NCBI GenBank assembly: GCA_013397695.1
Contig: VYZI01000113.1
Span: forward strand, 1,634,709 to 1,698,708
From: Centropus unirufus
Taxonomy: Eukaryota; Chordata; Aves; Cuculiformes; Centropidae
Length of the DNA stretch: 64,000 nucleotides
Reading direction: 5' to 3'
Shown: piece by piece, positions 38,177 through 53,200 of the stretch
Numbering within the stretch: the first letter of the stretch is position 1
Layout of the letters: every line of letters starts with the position of its first letter
Position numbers and translations under genes: made by a program
The notes under the pieces: model-generated
Databases searched by the model: none
Seen by the model: the letters and a program-made list of their open reading frames with translations, nothing else
What the model was told of the DNA's origin: nothing

Positions 38177-41100
38177 ACCCTTGTGCTGATTTTTTTTGCA
38201 TGAAGTGCAAGGTGTGCACTAGTTCTGAACCAAGCACGGTGAAGTACAAGGCAGAGCTGGGAGGCTGACAGTTTCCTCTGGTCGTGCATTTTGCCAGCAC
38301 TGTGGCTGCAAATGGAAATATTTGTTTTGAATTTTTTAGTTCTCTTTTCTAGGTGAACAGTGATTTCAGTTGGCTACCTATCCTTTTAGATTCCCTATGA
38401 TAGTACAGTTCTACTAAATGAAGGAAGAACTCCCAAGCTTTTGGCACGTGTCTGGCTTTGCTTATGATAATTTTGAGTGCTGGATTCAAACTCCCTTATT
38501 GCTCTTCTGCGGCTTTTCTTGAACTGTTAAGTCAGCCTGTCTCAGAAAAAGCAAAGAACGTCTTTAGAAAAGGAAGCAATGCTGCTTGTGTTTCCTGTAC
38601 ATTTAATTCCTTTTTGCATTGCTTTTTCATTAATATTCTTACTATGAGCTTGCAATGGATTATGTAAGAAGAGGGGAGGGGCTGGACATTAGATGCTGCA
38701 GTAATTAGGGAATTTGTCTGAAAATTACTCAGTTTGCCACATATCAGCAAAGTTGTAGTTTTCTGTGAAGGAAAAATCCAACTAAAATACCAGGACATGA
38801 AATACTTGAAGAGTAACTTACACTGAAAAAAAAGTTTTGGAGATGCTTTTTGCACACCTTCTATGTAAATCTGTAGCTGTTAATCTCCCTATGCCACATT
38901 TTAAGCATCGTTTGTTTAAAACCACATGAAGTGGGAAAATTACTTTGCTGGAAGAGGCACTGATTTTTGAGATAAAAAAGTAATATTATGCATTAATATC
39001 TTTAACTATAATCTTTTCCAAAAAGATATAAGTTGTCCAATCTTTTATTAAACGGCCTTTTAGTGGGCTTTGTTGAATAAGCCATTGCCTTATAGCAAAT
39101 AGAATGTCTAGAAGCTCAATTCTATTGATTTATTTACTTTTTTAAAAAAATTGTGTAACCATCTAACTGTCTTCACCCTTGTTCACACCAATCAGAGTCA
39201 CCAGTGCTAGGAACTCCTGGTTCCTCCTCCGATTGCCAGGAAGCCAGCACTCATTTTATACAATAGCTAAACATTGAAAGAAACATGGCACAGGAAATTC
39301 TTTTGCTGTGTGTGAAGGTATGGCATTTCCAAACTGAAAATGTCGTTCTGACTGTTTCACCAGTAGTGGTGAGTTATATGAGGCCACTTCCATCTGCAGA
39401 GAATCTGTTTCGCTTGCTTGTGGTTCTGGGGCTTGTTCAAATGCTCTAAAACAAAATAAAAGGAATGGATGTAATAACTTCTTTATGGAAAAGTCATAAA
39501 AAGCTACAGGGCCGTGTAAACAAATTGGGTCATTTACCAGATGTTTAAGTGATGGATATTGAGTCCAAATTCAAAGGTGTGGATTAGGTTTTACAGTCAT
39601 CTTGACTGAATTTTGCCCTCAACAAGACTTTCTCCTTTATCTTTCTGTCAGAATTCCTTGACAGTACAGATGACATTCTCAGAAAAGGTGTTTTCAAACA
39701 TCTCAGTGCATCCAGAATAAATCTGAGAAGCAGGAGAAAAGTTCAGTAGTATAGTTTGATCTTTCCCAAAGGCAACGGTAGGCCTTCCTTGATCTACATG
39801 GTTACATTGTAAAGCTGTAGTAGAACTTTGTAGCATTCCTGGGGAAAGGAAAATAGTTTCCTTTCTGGATTCAAACGTGCCTGAACTAATTACAAAGCAA
39901 CCGTTTTGGCTCTCTGCTCTGTTACTATAAGTAGGTTTGCACAGAACAGTAGCGACTGTGATCCGAGCCAAACTGCGCTAGTCACAAGACCTTAGGTTGG
40001 CCTCTATCTATGGTGGGACACCTCACAAGATCCTTGTGACTCATTTCATCACTTGCTGGAAAGTACTAAAAAAGTGTAGTGGAAAAGAAGGTAACTTATT
40101 CAGATACATTCTGTGGGTTTATTTATATGCCTCAATGTAAATATAAGCTTATATATGGACAGTTTTCTCAAGTTTGGGGGAGGCTTATTGTTGTTAGCTA
40201 CTATAGGGGTGCTTTTCTTCTCATGAGATGTGGCTGCTCAGCTCTTCTATTACCAATGCTGCTTCAACTACCTTTCATAACTCTTCATGCACTAAAATCT
40301 GCAGATCACTTCAGAATGAAAATATCTCAGTGCACGTTTGGAGTTGGCTGTAATTAACTGTACATGGGTGAAGCCACTTTTGTACGCCCAGGACTGACTA
40401 ATGAGCTGCTGGTTCATCTTTTAGATGCTTGATACAGTGCCTGTAAAAATTACACTTCCCAAGGAGCAACTATATCTCTATGATTATACAGGATTTGAAG
40501 AGGTCATTCAGAAAGTGATTCAAATAAATGTTGCTTTGCACAGTGTTGATTGTAAAAGGTTTGTATTTATATTATTGACCATTTATGAATGTGAATATGT
40601 TTTTTAAAATTTTTTTTTAAAAGCAAGAATCTCTTGTTTTGAGTTTGCTTGGGCAAGCTGTGTTGAAAAGTATTTTGACTGTATTAAAAAAAAAAAGGTT
40701 AGCAGTATGTTAGACAGACCCCTAAACATTCAATAAATAGTGTATCATTTAAGTAGTAATGTTGTACATTTATATAAAGATCAACTAATGCTAGGTATCA
40801 TGGGAAGTAATATTTACATTTCACTTTCATTTTCTTGGGTTTAAGAAAGATCACATCTTTCCTGATCTTCTACATGTCAGCTGTTCTTACATTCATTTAA
40901 TTCCAGGCAAATAGGGGCTTTTGAACATGTGGATCGTAGCCCAACAGGCAGCTTGGAGGTGGCTGGTATGATTCACTGAGGGATAATGTCTCATCTGTGT
41001 GGCTGCAGCTGGTTTCCACCATATGGCTTTGGAATGTACACAAGCACCCAGATGTTGCTGCTGAATACAGAAGAGAGTAGCAATTGATTTCTTAGTCCTG

Positions 41101-41484
41101 TCACCTCATCCTATCTTCAGGATCTTAGAAAGCAACTCTGGAATATGTTTTTGGTTGTGTGTTTTTGTTTGTTCTAAGTGAATGGTTTTATAAAAGAATC
41201 TCAGTACTCCTCTTTATATGTCTCTATGCATCCTCTGCCTTGGCTAGCTTAACACTTCAAGTACAGCTACAACATATAATAATGTTAGGTTTTTGTCACA
41301 AGCAGCTGTTTCTTCAGTTATATTCATGCCTTTCCATCATCATTCTGCAGGAAATTAATTGCTTTGAAGTTTGATACCTACACAAAAATACATTTTGTAA
41401 AGCACTTTGTATCTGTGGTAATAGATTGCATTTAGTTAACTAATATATGATACTAATATGATACTAGAAGATTAACTATAATGT

Positions 41485-42010
41485 TAGAATTGTGGAATGG
41501 TTTAGGTTGGAAGGAACCTTGAAGATCATTCCGGTCCAACACTACATTAGGTGGCTCAAAGCCCCGTCCGGCTTGACCTTGGACACTTCCAGAGATGGGG
41601 CATTCACAGCTTCTCTGGACAATCTGTTCCAGTAGAATTTCTTCCTTATGTCTAGTCTAAATCTACCCCCTTTCAGTTTAAGGTCATTGCCTCTTGTATT
41701 ATCACTACATACCCTTTTAAAATATCCCTCTCCAGCTTTCTTGTACCTCTTTAGGTACTGGAAGACCACCATAAGGACTTTCTGGAGACTTCTCTTTTCC
41801 AGGCTGAACAACCTCAACTTCATCAGCCTTTTTTTCATCGGAGAGGTGTTCCATCCCTCTGGTCATTTTTGTGGCCCTGTTTGTGACTCTCTCCTGCAGG
41901 TCCATCTTTTTCCTGTGCTGAGAGCTCCAGTGCTGGATGCAGTATGCCAGGTGGGGTTCTCACCAGAGTGGAGTAAAGTGGCAGAATTACTTGCCTGCTA
42001 GTCACCCTTG
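41485..42010 (-). mobile_element. CR1 LINE 3'-end copy
   Basis: The plus strand begins TAGAATTGTGGAATGGTTTA and AGGTTGGAAGGAACCTTG, the complement of a CR1 3' end. It continues through CCAGTAGAATTTCTTCC, TTCCAGGCTGAACAACCTC and GCAGGTCCATCTTTTTCC to CACCAGAGTGGAGTAAAGTGG. On the minus strand short frames contain LRLFSLEKRSLQK and EVSKVKPDGALSHL, remnants of the CR1 3' region. It is about 525 bases, 5'-truncated and non-functional. Its sequence differs from the copy at 3726-5120, suggesting another CR1 subfamily. Confidence 0.9.
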
Positions 42011-42883
42011 AACTTAACTGGTGACAACACTTTGGGTAGGTGTGAATGAGAAGTTATTTGTTAAGGTACCAAAAAAGTTTTCACCATGTGTGAGGAATTC
42101 CACTGAAGTTAAGAGGTCATTAGATCCTAGTTACTATGAAACAAACATGATGCCACATTTTCAAGACCAAGACATCATTCATTCAAAGCTTAGAAGAAGG
42201 ATACATCTAGCAAGATGACTTCTTTTTCAGACTTTTGATTATGGCTGTAAAATGTAAAATTAAATTCAGTAATTGTATTGTTTTTTATGGTGGTTGTGCC
42301 TGTCTAATGATAAAAAATTTACTGCATGTAAATTGTTTTCTTATCTGAAAAAAAATTAATAATGGCTAAAGTCTAATAAAGTTTATTTATGGAAAGTATC
42401 ATTTGAAAGATAAAAGCTAATCATTCTTTCCTATTTCAAGCATTGTTTACTTTTATAGTTCTCTTTTATTTGGTGCCTTTCCTAAGCTAAGGAATCTGAG
42501 CTGTATGTAGAACATCAGGATTTCTATTCCATTTACAGTAAGATGTGATTTGTCAGATTAGAAATCTGTCCTGCTCATAAGAATTTAAAATTAATTTGAT
42601 AAGAACTGCAACCAAAAATGCATCTGCCTTTATGTTAAGAGAGAAATGGTCTTCCACAGTTTCCAGAGTAACTGAATTGTTAGATGACATAGAGAAAGTG
42701 GTATGCATTGCGAAGTAAAGACAGAAATGTGAAAAGGAAATCAGTATTGAAAGTCATCCATAGGAAAAAAAATGTTACCAGTGAACCACACTGCATAGAA
42801 AATGTCTTCCTGTATATTTTTTCTTTCTGCTGTAGAACACTTATAAAGGGGCTCTAGCACAATAACTCTTCTTTGATTACTGA

Positions 42884-42926
42884 ATCGTAGAATAGAATGA
42901 ATCATAGATAAGTGTGGTTGAACTTA
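42884..42926 (-). mobile_element. Possible CR1 3'-terminal remnant
   Basis: GAATCGTAGAATAGAATGAA followed by TCATAGATAAGTGTGG resembles the complement of the CR1 terminal 8-mer repeats plus the first bases of its 3' end. It is too short to be sure. Confidence 0.35.
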
Positions 42927-45900
42927 TAAAATAAGTCTGCTAGACAGATATCAACTGATTTTTACTTCATGTAAAGGTATTAAAAAGGAAGAATTGGAAG
43001 ATTTTTCACTCTGACAATCAGGATGTGAAGACATAAACTGCTAAGACTGCAATCTAGTTTTCATAAATACTGGAATATACTGGCTTGGTTTGTCCTGCGG
43101 CATGATTGAGAACTCTGAGGTACTTTTCCTCAAAATATAGAGTTTATGGTAGCGGTGTTGTTCATTTGAACAGGTGGGCCTTTATTTTCATTCAGCTAAA
43201 CTTAAGGTAGGCAAGCTTCTAATGCTTTAAACATGTCCTGAGGCTGCCTTATTACAAGGTAATATTGGTAAGTCTTTGATTTGTATTTATGTTATCAGAG
43301 AGTGGAGAAAGAAAGTCGATGCTTTCAACTGTGATATTTTTTCATGGTAAAATGTTCTTCAGTGTTATGTAAGCATTTATATGTCTGATGAAGTGCAGAT
43401 AAAAACAGAAGATTCTTAGGCTTTTTGTCAGTATTGATTCTCAACATAAGCAATTTCTGTTTTTCTCTGTTTTGTCTTTGTGCACCAAAATCAAAATATC
43501 AGACATGGCCTTTTGAATTGCTTGTCTTTTATGTGGCTATTAAATGGGGTTTTAAGAGATAGATTTGTGCCAGTAATTATCATTACTTTGAAAGAGAACA
43601 AATTATGATACTTTAAAAATCAAGATAAAAGTATTTAAAAAATGAAGCTTTATATTAATGGAATAATCATATGTATGTCTTTGAAAACTCTTCAATATGC
43701 TTTCTGTTCTGGCATATGCTCATGTTGCGGCTAGGAGCTTGATCCTTAAAGCAAGAGGAGAGAATGTAACAAACTGCGTAGTGGCACCTTGGTGCCAAGA
43801 AAGATTCAGTGTAACCGTATTTTGTTTTTGTTATTCCTGGCACTTTTAGAAAGAATGATTTCATAATGCCTGAAATGTTTCTGAGGAGAAACAAGATTTC
43901 AAACAAGACCTCTTTTTCTCTGTCTGTCTGTTGCTCTCCCTACCTCTGTGCTTTTCCCTTAACTTTTAATTATTCGTATGGGTTGAGGAGCTCTGCTTAG
44001 AGCTTGTGTTATACATCATGCTTGTAAATAGTATTTTTTCTTTCCTGTGTGTACTTGGGAAAAAAAGGAAGAACATAATGTCATTCCCTCTAAAGAGTTG
44101 TGTTTACAGTTAAGAATGGCTACATTCATAAACCATGGGGAGGCAGTATTCATGGAAATAAATAATTGCTCTTTGTAGGGTGCAGATGGTGCAGAGAAGC
44201 TCATGAGAAGATAAACCAAACTTATTACTGAAAATTTTAGATGTAGTTGTTTCAACTCTATTGTCTGATGCATTGGTATCCTTGATAGACAGAGAATGTA
44301 ATATTTAATAAAAAGTTCTCAATTATTTTTTTGTTGTTTTTAAATTATAATCACTCAAAAGAACAGCCAATTTGAGCCTGACTTCACTTGTGATTGAAAG
44401 TTGTCTCCTGGTTGTGATGTACCAAATGACTGTAAAGTTAGTGGGTGGTTTGGCCAAAATGGGAGTAGTGGAAAACAAGTGCATTCCTGTGGTAAGATGA
44501 TAGGAGAAGGAAAATTAAGTAACAGAAATGGAACCATTTTGAGGCTGTTAGGAAAACAGTGACTTTAGCCTAAATGAATTCTGCATTTTCGAGGGTTCTT
44601 CTTTAAATAAACTGAGACCTAAGGGAAAAGGGTGTGATCCAGACAGTGGTTAGTGTTGATTTTTGAGCAGAAAGGTCCATGGCCTGCACCTGCCAAAAAG
44701 ATTTTAGTCAGAAATGGTTAGCTGTGGATTTACATATGGATGGAGAAAGAGGAGCTTTGATAATTTCTCTCTCTGCGAACATCTGGGGAGCCCCTGGCAT
44801 CATCTTTTGCAGAAATAAAAGTTATAATGGTCAACAAGAGACTTTCAGTTTGGCTAGCATCTGCTTTCCGTCACATTTAGAAAAGGGCTACAGGGAAGGA
44901 TCTTGTGTGTAGCTCTGAGTGGTCTATGATTTAGCTCCTGATAACTGAGCAACAAAAAAGCCCCAACCAAAACCAAATCAGTCCCTTCTCTTCAAGGTCA
45001 CTTGATTACAAAGAACACATCAGAAACATAATGGGATCCTTTGCTTAAAGGACTAAGCTGTTTATGTTTCTGCTACCTTTAGCAAGCAGCAGAGAAACTC
45101 CATAGGAAAACTTGTTAAAAATAAACTACAGTGATCTGATCAAAACTAGGATATGATCTTAGAAAAAAACCCACCAACTTGTCTGATCAAATATCTGCTA
45201 TAATTTTTCTCTAGATCTTTTCTGTAAAAGTTATTAATCATTTCACCTATGTAATGTAAACAGGCACTTGCCCTGCTTTGTAGGAAGAGATGCTATTGGG
45301 ATACTGTCTTATGAAGTTCCATGAATAATTTCTTGAAATAGAAGTGATAGAAACAAGGCAAATGTAATATTATACAAAATTTAAGAATGTCTTAAAGGAA
45401 AGGAGATCAAGCTCAAAGAATTTGCTTTCATTCTTTGACAATTATGTTTTTGTTTTTCTTTTAAGATGGGTGCCCTGGTCTTAAAATTCTTGCTGCACTG
45501 TAATTTCCTTCTGTATGTAACTCAGCTTTCCTAAATGTTTTCTTGTATAAAGAGTACCTGGTTCATATTCCTGTGTTTTTAATTTCTCAGGCTTGGCATG
45601 ATTCTGTTTTCTTTCCATAGCTTCCTCATATATGCCTGAATTACTTATAGCTCACTTTAAAATATTGATATCTAATATTTAATATTTTAATCTAACTACA
45701 GAGGGTTGCCTAATAATGGAAATGCCACCTCCAACAATTGTTTTATAACTCTTCAAGCTGTAGCTATGTATAAGGCTTTAGGCAGTATTAACTTTCTTGA
45801 AGTACTCGCAGAAATCTCCCAGGTTGTTGAAAATAGAAGACTTTTTTATTGCTTCTGTGATGCAAAAATATTGCCAAGGACCACACTTAATGAATGTCTC

Positions 45901-47789
45901 TCAGTATAACACTTTAGTTATATTTCTTAATATCATGGCATAATTCAGGTAATAATAAACCTGAAAAATTGAAAGCACAAGGTCTAGCTATTTACCCTGT
46001 TCTGTTCTTGCAATTTAGTTTAGCCAGTACTTGACTAGGTTTCCAAAGAAATATAAAATATTAGGTGAAGGGGGTTTGGAGACTGTGGTATTCTATTCTT
46101 ATTGGTACTGAATGTGCCATGATGGGCCCCTTATAATTGTGGATGTGGTTTTCGTTGTTTGTTTTTAGTACCATTTTTCTTCCTCCCCCCTCATACTAGA
46201 GGGCTGAGATGGTGACTGAGATCACCTATCACTTGCTGCAGAAATAACTCACTGCTTTGACCAAATTAAAATCAGAGAATTCTTCTTGGTCCCCATAAAT
46301 TCCTTTCTAAGCACTTAATTTTCTTGCTCTACAATGACGCCTTTGGTTTAGAGCCAACCAATAATTAACTACTTTGAGCTGTTTATCCCCCATTTGGGTC
46401 TATGAGAACGTAGTTGTCATTCTGTTACCCAGTCTTATAGAACTCTGGATATATTTTAATATTATTTTAGATCTTTACATATGACTAAAAGTCTGTCAAT
46501 TATGTTTCATTTTTACCTTGTGGAAACTGTAAGAAGAGAAACTGTAGCAGTTGTGGCACTAGGATTTGAAAGCACAGCTGGAATCTTTAAGAATGAGAAG
46601 AAACCCAGAACAAAGTTATGGACAGAACAATTGCAAAGCTTACTCAGATACGACTCCTGTTTACCAAGAATATTCTAGTAAAAAATTACCTTCTAGGTCT
46701 GGAAATTTTTAAAGATTTAGCACTTGGAGTTATTCAGCTTATTGAATACTAGGCCAAGCAGTAAATTATTCTTCATTATACTAAAAAAGAAGTGCTTTGT
46801 ATTTTAGATAAAACAATTTTATTAAAGGTAGGCAAGTGGTGGTAATTAAAGATATGGAATAACGAGAGCATTTTAAAATCATCAATGGTAATGAGGCCAG
46901 AAGGAAGAGATAAGGTTACTTATAATGCTGTGACCTACAATACTGTAGATTAAAAGAAAGTGCTAGCAATGTAGCCTGGGTGCCAAGGCAACTCCCTGAG
47001 AAGTGTCTAGAAGGTAATAGCAGCAATTCCTGCCCAAATGAAGGGTCTAGTTATCTCAAGGTGTTGTGTCTGACAGTATTTATTTAGGAGCATAATGATG
47101 ATTCCCTGATCTGTTGTCCTGCCTTCTAGCAATTTAACATATTTTTTCTTAAGGTTAAGGCAGAATGTTGGGATTTTGAAGTTGGATATCTTTTTCAAAC
47201 CTTGTAAACTTCTGCTTTCTACAATTTTTAGGAGCGAGAAAGTTTAACCAAGTAACAGATAAATATCTTTTTTTTGTTGTTTCACATGTGCTATTTGATT
47301 ATCTTATTCAATATCGTCTAGTTCTTCGGATTTGTCTGTGGTTTTATATTGGACCTGCTTTTACGAAGTCTCACTAAAGAGCTGCTTTAGGCTTTGGATC
47401 AGCCTTGTTGTCCTCTTGTATAGTGTTTGCATATCGATAGTAAAGATGCACATATATGTGTGTGGGTAGAGGAGATATTAATAAAAATGCATATATGTAC
47501 ATGCTGGTATTCCAAGTATAAAAAAGTTTTGCCAAGCAGTATTCAAGATATGAGTATACCATGAATTTATACAGTGGTGTTTTCTCCAGTTCTTCGTGTT
47601 CTTGCTACAGGTTCTTATTATGTAGGTTTTTGCTCTTAGCAATGTAGTCCTGTCCCAGAAGGACAGATAGCAGCTCTGTCATGGGAAGGACACTGAGAAA
47701 TTTATTTGTGTTATGGTCAGATCTGGGAGTGATGGGAAATACAGTGAGATGAACCCATAAATTTCACGGGTGCAAGCTCTTCCCCTGTT

Positions 47790-47815
47790 CCATATTAACA
47801 TCATTGTTAATATGG
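47790..47815. repeat. Perfect 11-bp hairpin with 4-base loop
   Basis: CCATATTAACA (47790-47800) and TGTTAATATGG (47805-47815) are exact reverse complements around loop TCAT. It lies in PDGFC intron 1 with no repeat context that I recognise. Confidence 0.9.
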
Positions 47816-50186
47816 GAAAAAGAAACTGTCATTCAGTTGGTGAATGTAAAAATAGCATGTAAACTGTCTTAGATGTTCTTTCCTGAGCATTAGGTTATGG
47901 TGTCAAGTGGTGGTCTGTTTGTTTTGGCCATAGTTTTCTTCCCATAGACCTGCTGGTTTTTATTTTATTTTTTTAATTTTCAGGCCCAGAGTCTACTTCT
48001 CCATTAGGCCTTTGCCTAAGAGAAGTGGAAGATATTTCTTCTACTTTATCAGCCTGCAAAAGGAACAGATCTATTTACTGAATTTATATGGAGAGCCCTT
48101 TTCAGTACTGTCATTGGCAAATCACATATTTCTGAAGACAGCATGGAGGCTGTGAAAACCTGTGATCCATTTGCCATTCATGCGATAGAAGGGCATGTAT
48201 GTGTAGGAAACTTTATTTTATGTCTGGAACTGTTTGTCTGAGTATCATAATGACAGTGAATAATCCTTGCCAGTTATTTCAGCTCCCCACTTGAAGGGGA
48301 ACCTGCCCTAGAAATTCTCTAGTGTAGCCAACGGCATTTTGATCTTGCAAAGGAATTCCTTGTCTTCCATCCATTTCCTTGCCCTCTTTCTGACCTGCGT
48401 TTTATTTTTAAAAAGCTTACCAGTGAGTTTCACAAGTAATGCTGTGTCTGTGTCTGCATTGTGTAGGATAGTGATTGATTTCTCACCCCCCTCCTTTTTA
48501 AACAGAATATTTACTAGTTTTTCTAGGTTATTTTTAAATGAAGTAAAACGTATCCTTCGGAGTACCAGATGTTCACCTGACTGCATCTTTCTAGTTTCTT
48601 CTGAGTCAGCATTTGAATTCCATTTTGCATTTAGGAATGTGGTTTTTGACGGAAACCAAAATAAAAAAATATTTGTTCTTAGAAAAGTATATTGAAGAGA
48701 GAACTAGTACAGCTCTGATGGCTTCTGTGCTCCAGAGTACTGGTTATTATACACACAATAAATAATTCTTACTTAGTTGATAATCCTTGTTAATCTGTGA
48801 CAAGATATGCACTAGGTAGTAGCATGGGCATTTTTTCCTGGTAGTATTTTTAAATTCTGCAGTTCTAGACTTAATATTGATAGCATGGGACTAATATGTT
48901 TAAATTGTAGAATTGAAAGCTCAGCTTTAATTTATTTTATCTTGGGAAGTTATTTGGTAAGCATTTTTGTGTTTGAGATGACTTAAAAGAAATAATTTTC
49001 AGGATTTCCTTGTATGTTTAAAGGTAGCCTAGCAAATGAAATATTAATTGTCCTGTTATTTTTTTATTTTTGCTTTGTTCCACCTCCCCTCTCTCCCCCC
49101 TCAATGGACTCCTAGAGCGGGAATGAACTCTGCAGTCATGAACAGTCTGATGTGTGCTCCACTGTAATATTTTCTTTGTCTGCCGTTATATTAGATGCCT
49201 CTGTTAAGTAAAGCTTGCTTCCAAGTCTGGTTCTTTGTGGGCAGTGTTAACAGCAGGGACTCGTGTCCCTGAGGATGGTGTCAGTGGCAGGCTGCTTGCC
49301 AGTGATTTTTATCTGCAGGAAACTCTTTCAGAGGGAAAAGGTGCTTGCTCTGAGGTGTTTCGCTGTTGCTGCTCGATCTGGTACTGATCACCTGGGCCTT
49401 CTTCCTTGGTCTCCTGTGTCTGCCTTAGGAGGGGCTAAAGGTATTGGATGAAGAAAGAAGAGAAATGGATGTTTGGTGCACAAGCTGAAAAATACTTTCA
49501 ATTTTAATTTTTCTTTATTTGTAAAGTATTTTATGGCTTTATTCACTAAAATAAGTAGACTTTCATGAAAATATAGGCTGAAGTGATACCGTGCTAGGTG
49601 AAATGTAATAGAAAAATCAAGTTGCTAGTACTTCCTTTTCTGGCTCACTTTCAACTGTGCCTGTGAGCACAAAGGAATGGCATGTATTTATACATTTGTA
49701 AATAAGATCCCACACATTTTCCACTTGAGAACATGCACTCGGACCTTTTATGGTCAGGAAGGGGTGTTTCCCTCTGTCTGTGACCTACCCAGAGAACTAC
49801 ACATTTCCAAGTATGCAGTTCAAAAACTTACAGATAATACTTCATAAACTTGACTTTAAATAGAGAAGTTTGGTGGGTTAAAGGCAAACGACAGTAATAG
49901 TTCTCTTTTCCCCGCAGAAATATACTTTTTCCTAAAGAAACAGGTTTTGAAACAGATGTTCTTTCTAAGCTGAATTGCCTCATTCAGCTTTACTACTGAA
50001 AACAATATTTGGATCAGACTCTCATGGCTATGTTTCTTCTCTCAAAATCTCTGTTTACCCAGAGAGATACAGTTGATAATGGTTTGTTAGGATATTCAGA
50101 ACTATTTCTGGATATTCAGTGTCAGTTGACCAACATATTCTAGCAATTATATTCTTAGAATAATTGATTTTGTGGCTTTGGTTTTA

Positions 50187-50232
50187 AAAACAAACAAACA
50201 AAAAACCCCCAAACAAACAACAAACCAACCAG
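50187..50232 (+). repeat. A/C-rich simple repeat (AAAC)n-like
   Basis: AAAACAAACAAACAAAAAAC is followed by CCCCAAACAAACAACAAACC. It is low-complexity DNA with no coding meaning, and could be an old retrotransposed tail or plain slippage. Confidence 0.8.
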
Positions 50233-53200
50233 GTGACATGTCAAAATATTTCAGAAATAGTAGCTTCTCTCAGGTTTACTACTTCACTTGTCAAAGACAT
50301 TTGTTTCTGATTCAATTTGATTTATCTCTGACCCCATTAAATGGATGCATAACACTTAAATATAACTGCTATAAGAAAGTACTATTGTATTGAGTAACAT
50401 ATAAGGCATACAAACATACAATAGTTTGCTTATGAAGCTTTTTAGCTGTAGGGAGCATCACAAATGTGTTGCCTTTCTTTTCTGTAAAACCATGAACTGT
50501 TTTATGCAATCTGTAGTATGCAATGCACAATATGTGTACAGGTGAGGTTCAATTTCCACTGACTGTATTACTTCTAATCATCAGTGCTTTGAAGACTGCA
50601 AATAATCTGAAGTTGTACAATTTGAAACACTTGAAATACACTAAAAGCGCAATCGCTTTTTTAGCTATTAAATGTACATGTACTTGTGCCATAATGCACA
50701 AAGTACTCCACTCTGGCTTTCATGCTGAAAGGTTTTAAAGAGCTTTTCTTTAAACCATTTGCTTTCTGTCTTCAGAAAGCAGAAAAATCTTCAGTACTTG
50801 CTGAGAAAGAATGTCTACAGGAAAATTTTGCTAAAAAGTGTAGGTTTCAAAAGTTTTACTTAGTCTTGCACAGGTGCATTGCACTGGACGATGTGAGATT
50901 TGCCATTGAATTCTTTTTCAATTTCTGGCCTGGTTAATTAGGTCAAAATAAAATCACAGCAAGATTAACATTACTGTAATTGTTATTGTCATTATTGATA
51001 AGTTATTTTTTAATTTTGGTGTTTTTACACATTTTACACATTCAGTTATAATTCAAGATAAATTTAAAGTGTTTGGGAAGGTGGGTTTTTTCTACTTGGA
51101 AAGGATGAATTGTATGTGATAGTACCCTCTCACTTAAGGTACTTTGGCTTATATCATTCTGCAGAGGCAGAATTGGTGCATTCTTCAGTTTAGGTTACAG
51201 AAGTGTCAGTTTGCAGTCAGTCAGGATGTCCATAAAGGATTTGGCTTAAAATTTTGTGGGGGGACGTGTGCAAGTTCTCTGAATGGGTCCATACAAGTAG
51301 GAATTCAAACAACAATTATTTGCACCTTGCTGATGCTTTCATGAAACAGGGAACTTTCTCTCCAGGGTCATGTTCTTGCATTAACCAGTGTTTATGTAAT
51401 ATTTGAAAATACGTAGTAACACAGTTCTCAAGAGTTAGGTAGTATTTGCATTTATTAGTTCTTGCACAGGCAAACTCTTAAGTTTTGTGGTACTGTTGAC
51501 ATTTTCCTAATTAGGAATGAGGAATTCGCTGTAAAATTAATGTTTTTGGGTAGCATGTTACTGTTTATCGAACAGGGGAAAAGAGGCAGCAGGGCAGACG
51601 TGATGTGGCATGCAGAAGAATAAATTTATCAAATTTATACTATTGATGCTTCCTTGTCAGGTGAACTTTCACATGCCACTTGCGATATCTTGTTTATGAA
51701 GAAGTTGGTAGCTCATATTCTTGCCTAACTTACGTGTGTGGAAGTTGGATGAGTGAGAAGACTGTTATATGATCATCTCTTGCCTTACGATGAGCCAAGA
51801 AAGTAATCCCTGTTCCAAAGAAGTAAAAATCTGTGACAAAACAGATTAAGGCACTTTCTCAACTGAGCTCTTCATTACTTTGTGTAGGCCTTGAATTCCC
51901 AGTGCCACTAGTTAATTAGTGGTGTAATCCTGAATGTTGCTCAGCCAGAGGCAAGCAAAGCTATTACTTGAGTGGAAATAAGTAAGCAGGATTAAAACAG
52001 AGAAAATTGGGCCTCAAGGGGATCAAGTGTATTCTTAGAACTTCATTGTTGTCACTTAATATGTTTAATTATCTCTTGATTCACAGGGCATGCTATGGGC
52101 AGTTATCCAGAGTTACAAATAACTAATCTGCAAATTTGAGTTAAAGGTGCCTTTTTATTGATGTTAGACTAAAACATGCCTTCTGTGAAGCATCACTTTA
52201 CAAACCAGGAAACCATTTTTCTATTTTCCTATTTTCTCTAATTTTTCTTTCCCCTGCCTGCTCAGATCAGATTAGTTACCTTTTGTACTGTTTTACCATT
52301 TCTAAACTTTTACAGTTGTTATTGGCAGCCCCATTATACAAGTTATTTTCCTTCTATGTGATTTTGTAGCTGATTTTAGTTAAAGATGTAGTGCTGAGGG
52401 CAGAAGGATGACCTAAGTGACTTCTCAAAGCCTTTCTTGATCTCTTCCCTGTGATTGCATATTAAACTTCCTCCCTAGTTAGCCCTGCAGAGTAGTACCA
52501 TGGAACTACTTGATGTTTTATATGAGAATCACATCCATGACTTATTAGTTAGGAGGTGATTCTCTTGCATTGGATACAGTGAGCACTTTTAGACTGACTG
52601 GGAAGTTCTTCAGAGGGACTCTGTGCTAAAAGTTCAGATGATGGCCGGGTGCTTTGCTATTTCAGGATCATTGTTGAGAGTCTGGTAGGTTCAGATGTTT
52701 CTTCTGACCCAGTGAGTAGCCATATTTAAAATGTAAAGGTTTGTTACAAGAAGGTGTTTTGAAATAGAAACACATGCATTGTACCTGCATACTTAAATAT
52801 ATCACAGATTGAGGCTATGAAATAGTAAGTTGAACCTGACTGCCTGTGCAAAGTATCAGATTGACTATTAAACTGGAGATCCCTGCCGTGTTTGCATCTT
52901 CTCTGGGGTTTTTTTATGGTTTATCTGCATGTAACATCAGTTGTTGCAGTGAACCACACAAAAGTGTTTGGTTATTTAAAAGTGGCCTCTTGATTTGAAT
53001 GATAACGAGGCGGATTGGCACCCTCTGTTACCACAGAACCTGAAAAAGTGGCATACAGAGAACAAAGGAACCAAAACTCTGCTGTTGCAGAATTATCGAT
53101 GAAAAACTCCATAGACAAAACTTTTCTGTGATTCAAAACCTTGTTAAAAATTCCAGCGGTCCTTTCCAGCCTAAGCTGATAGGAAGGCTGTATTCACAAG

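Noticed and set aside
47960..48060. Pyrimidine tract ending in TTTTCAG at about 47983, like a splice acceptor
   Set aside because: The downstream sequence does not encode the expected start of PDGFC exon 2, and no convincing exon with a donor follows. Probably a cryptic site.
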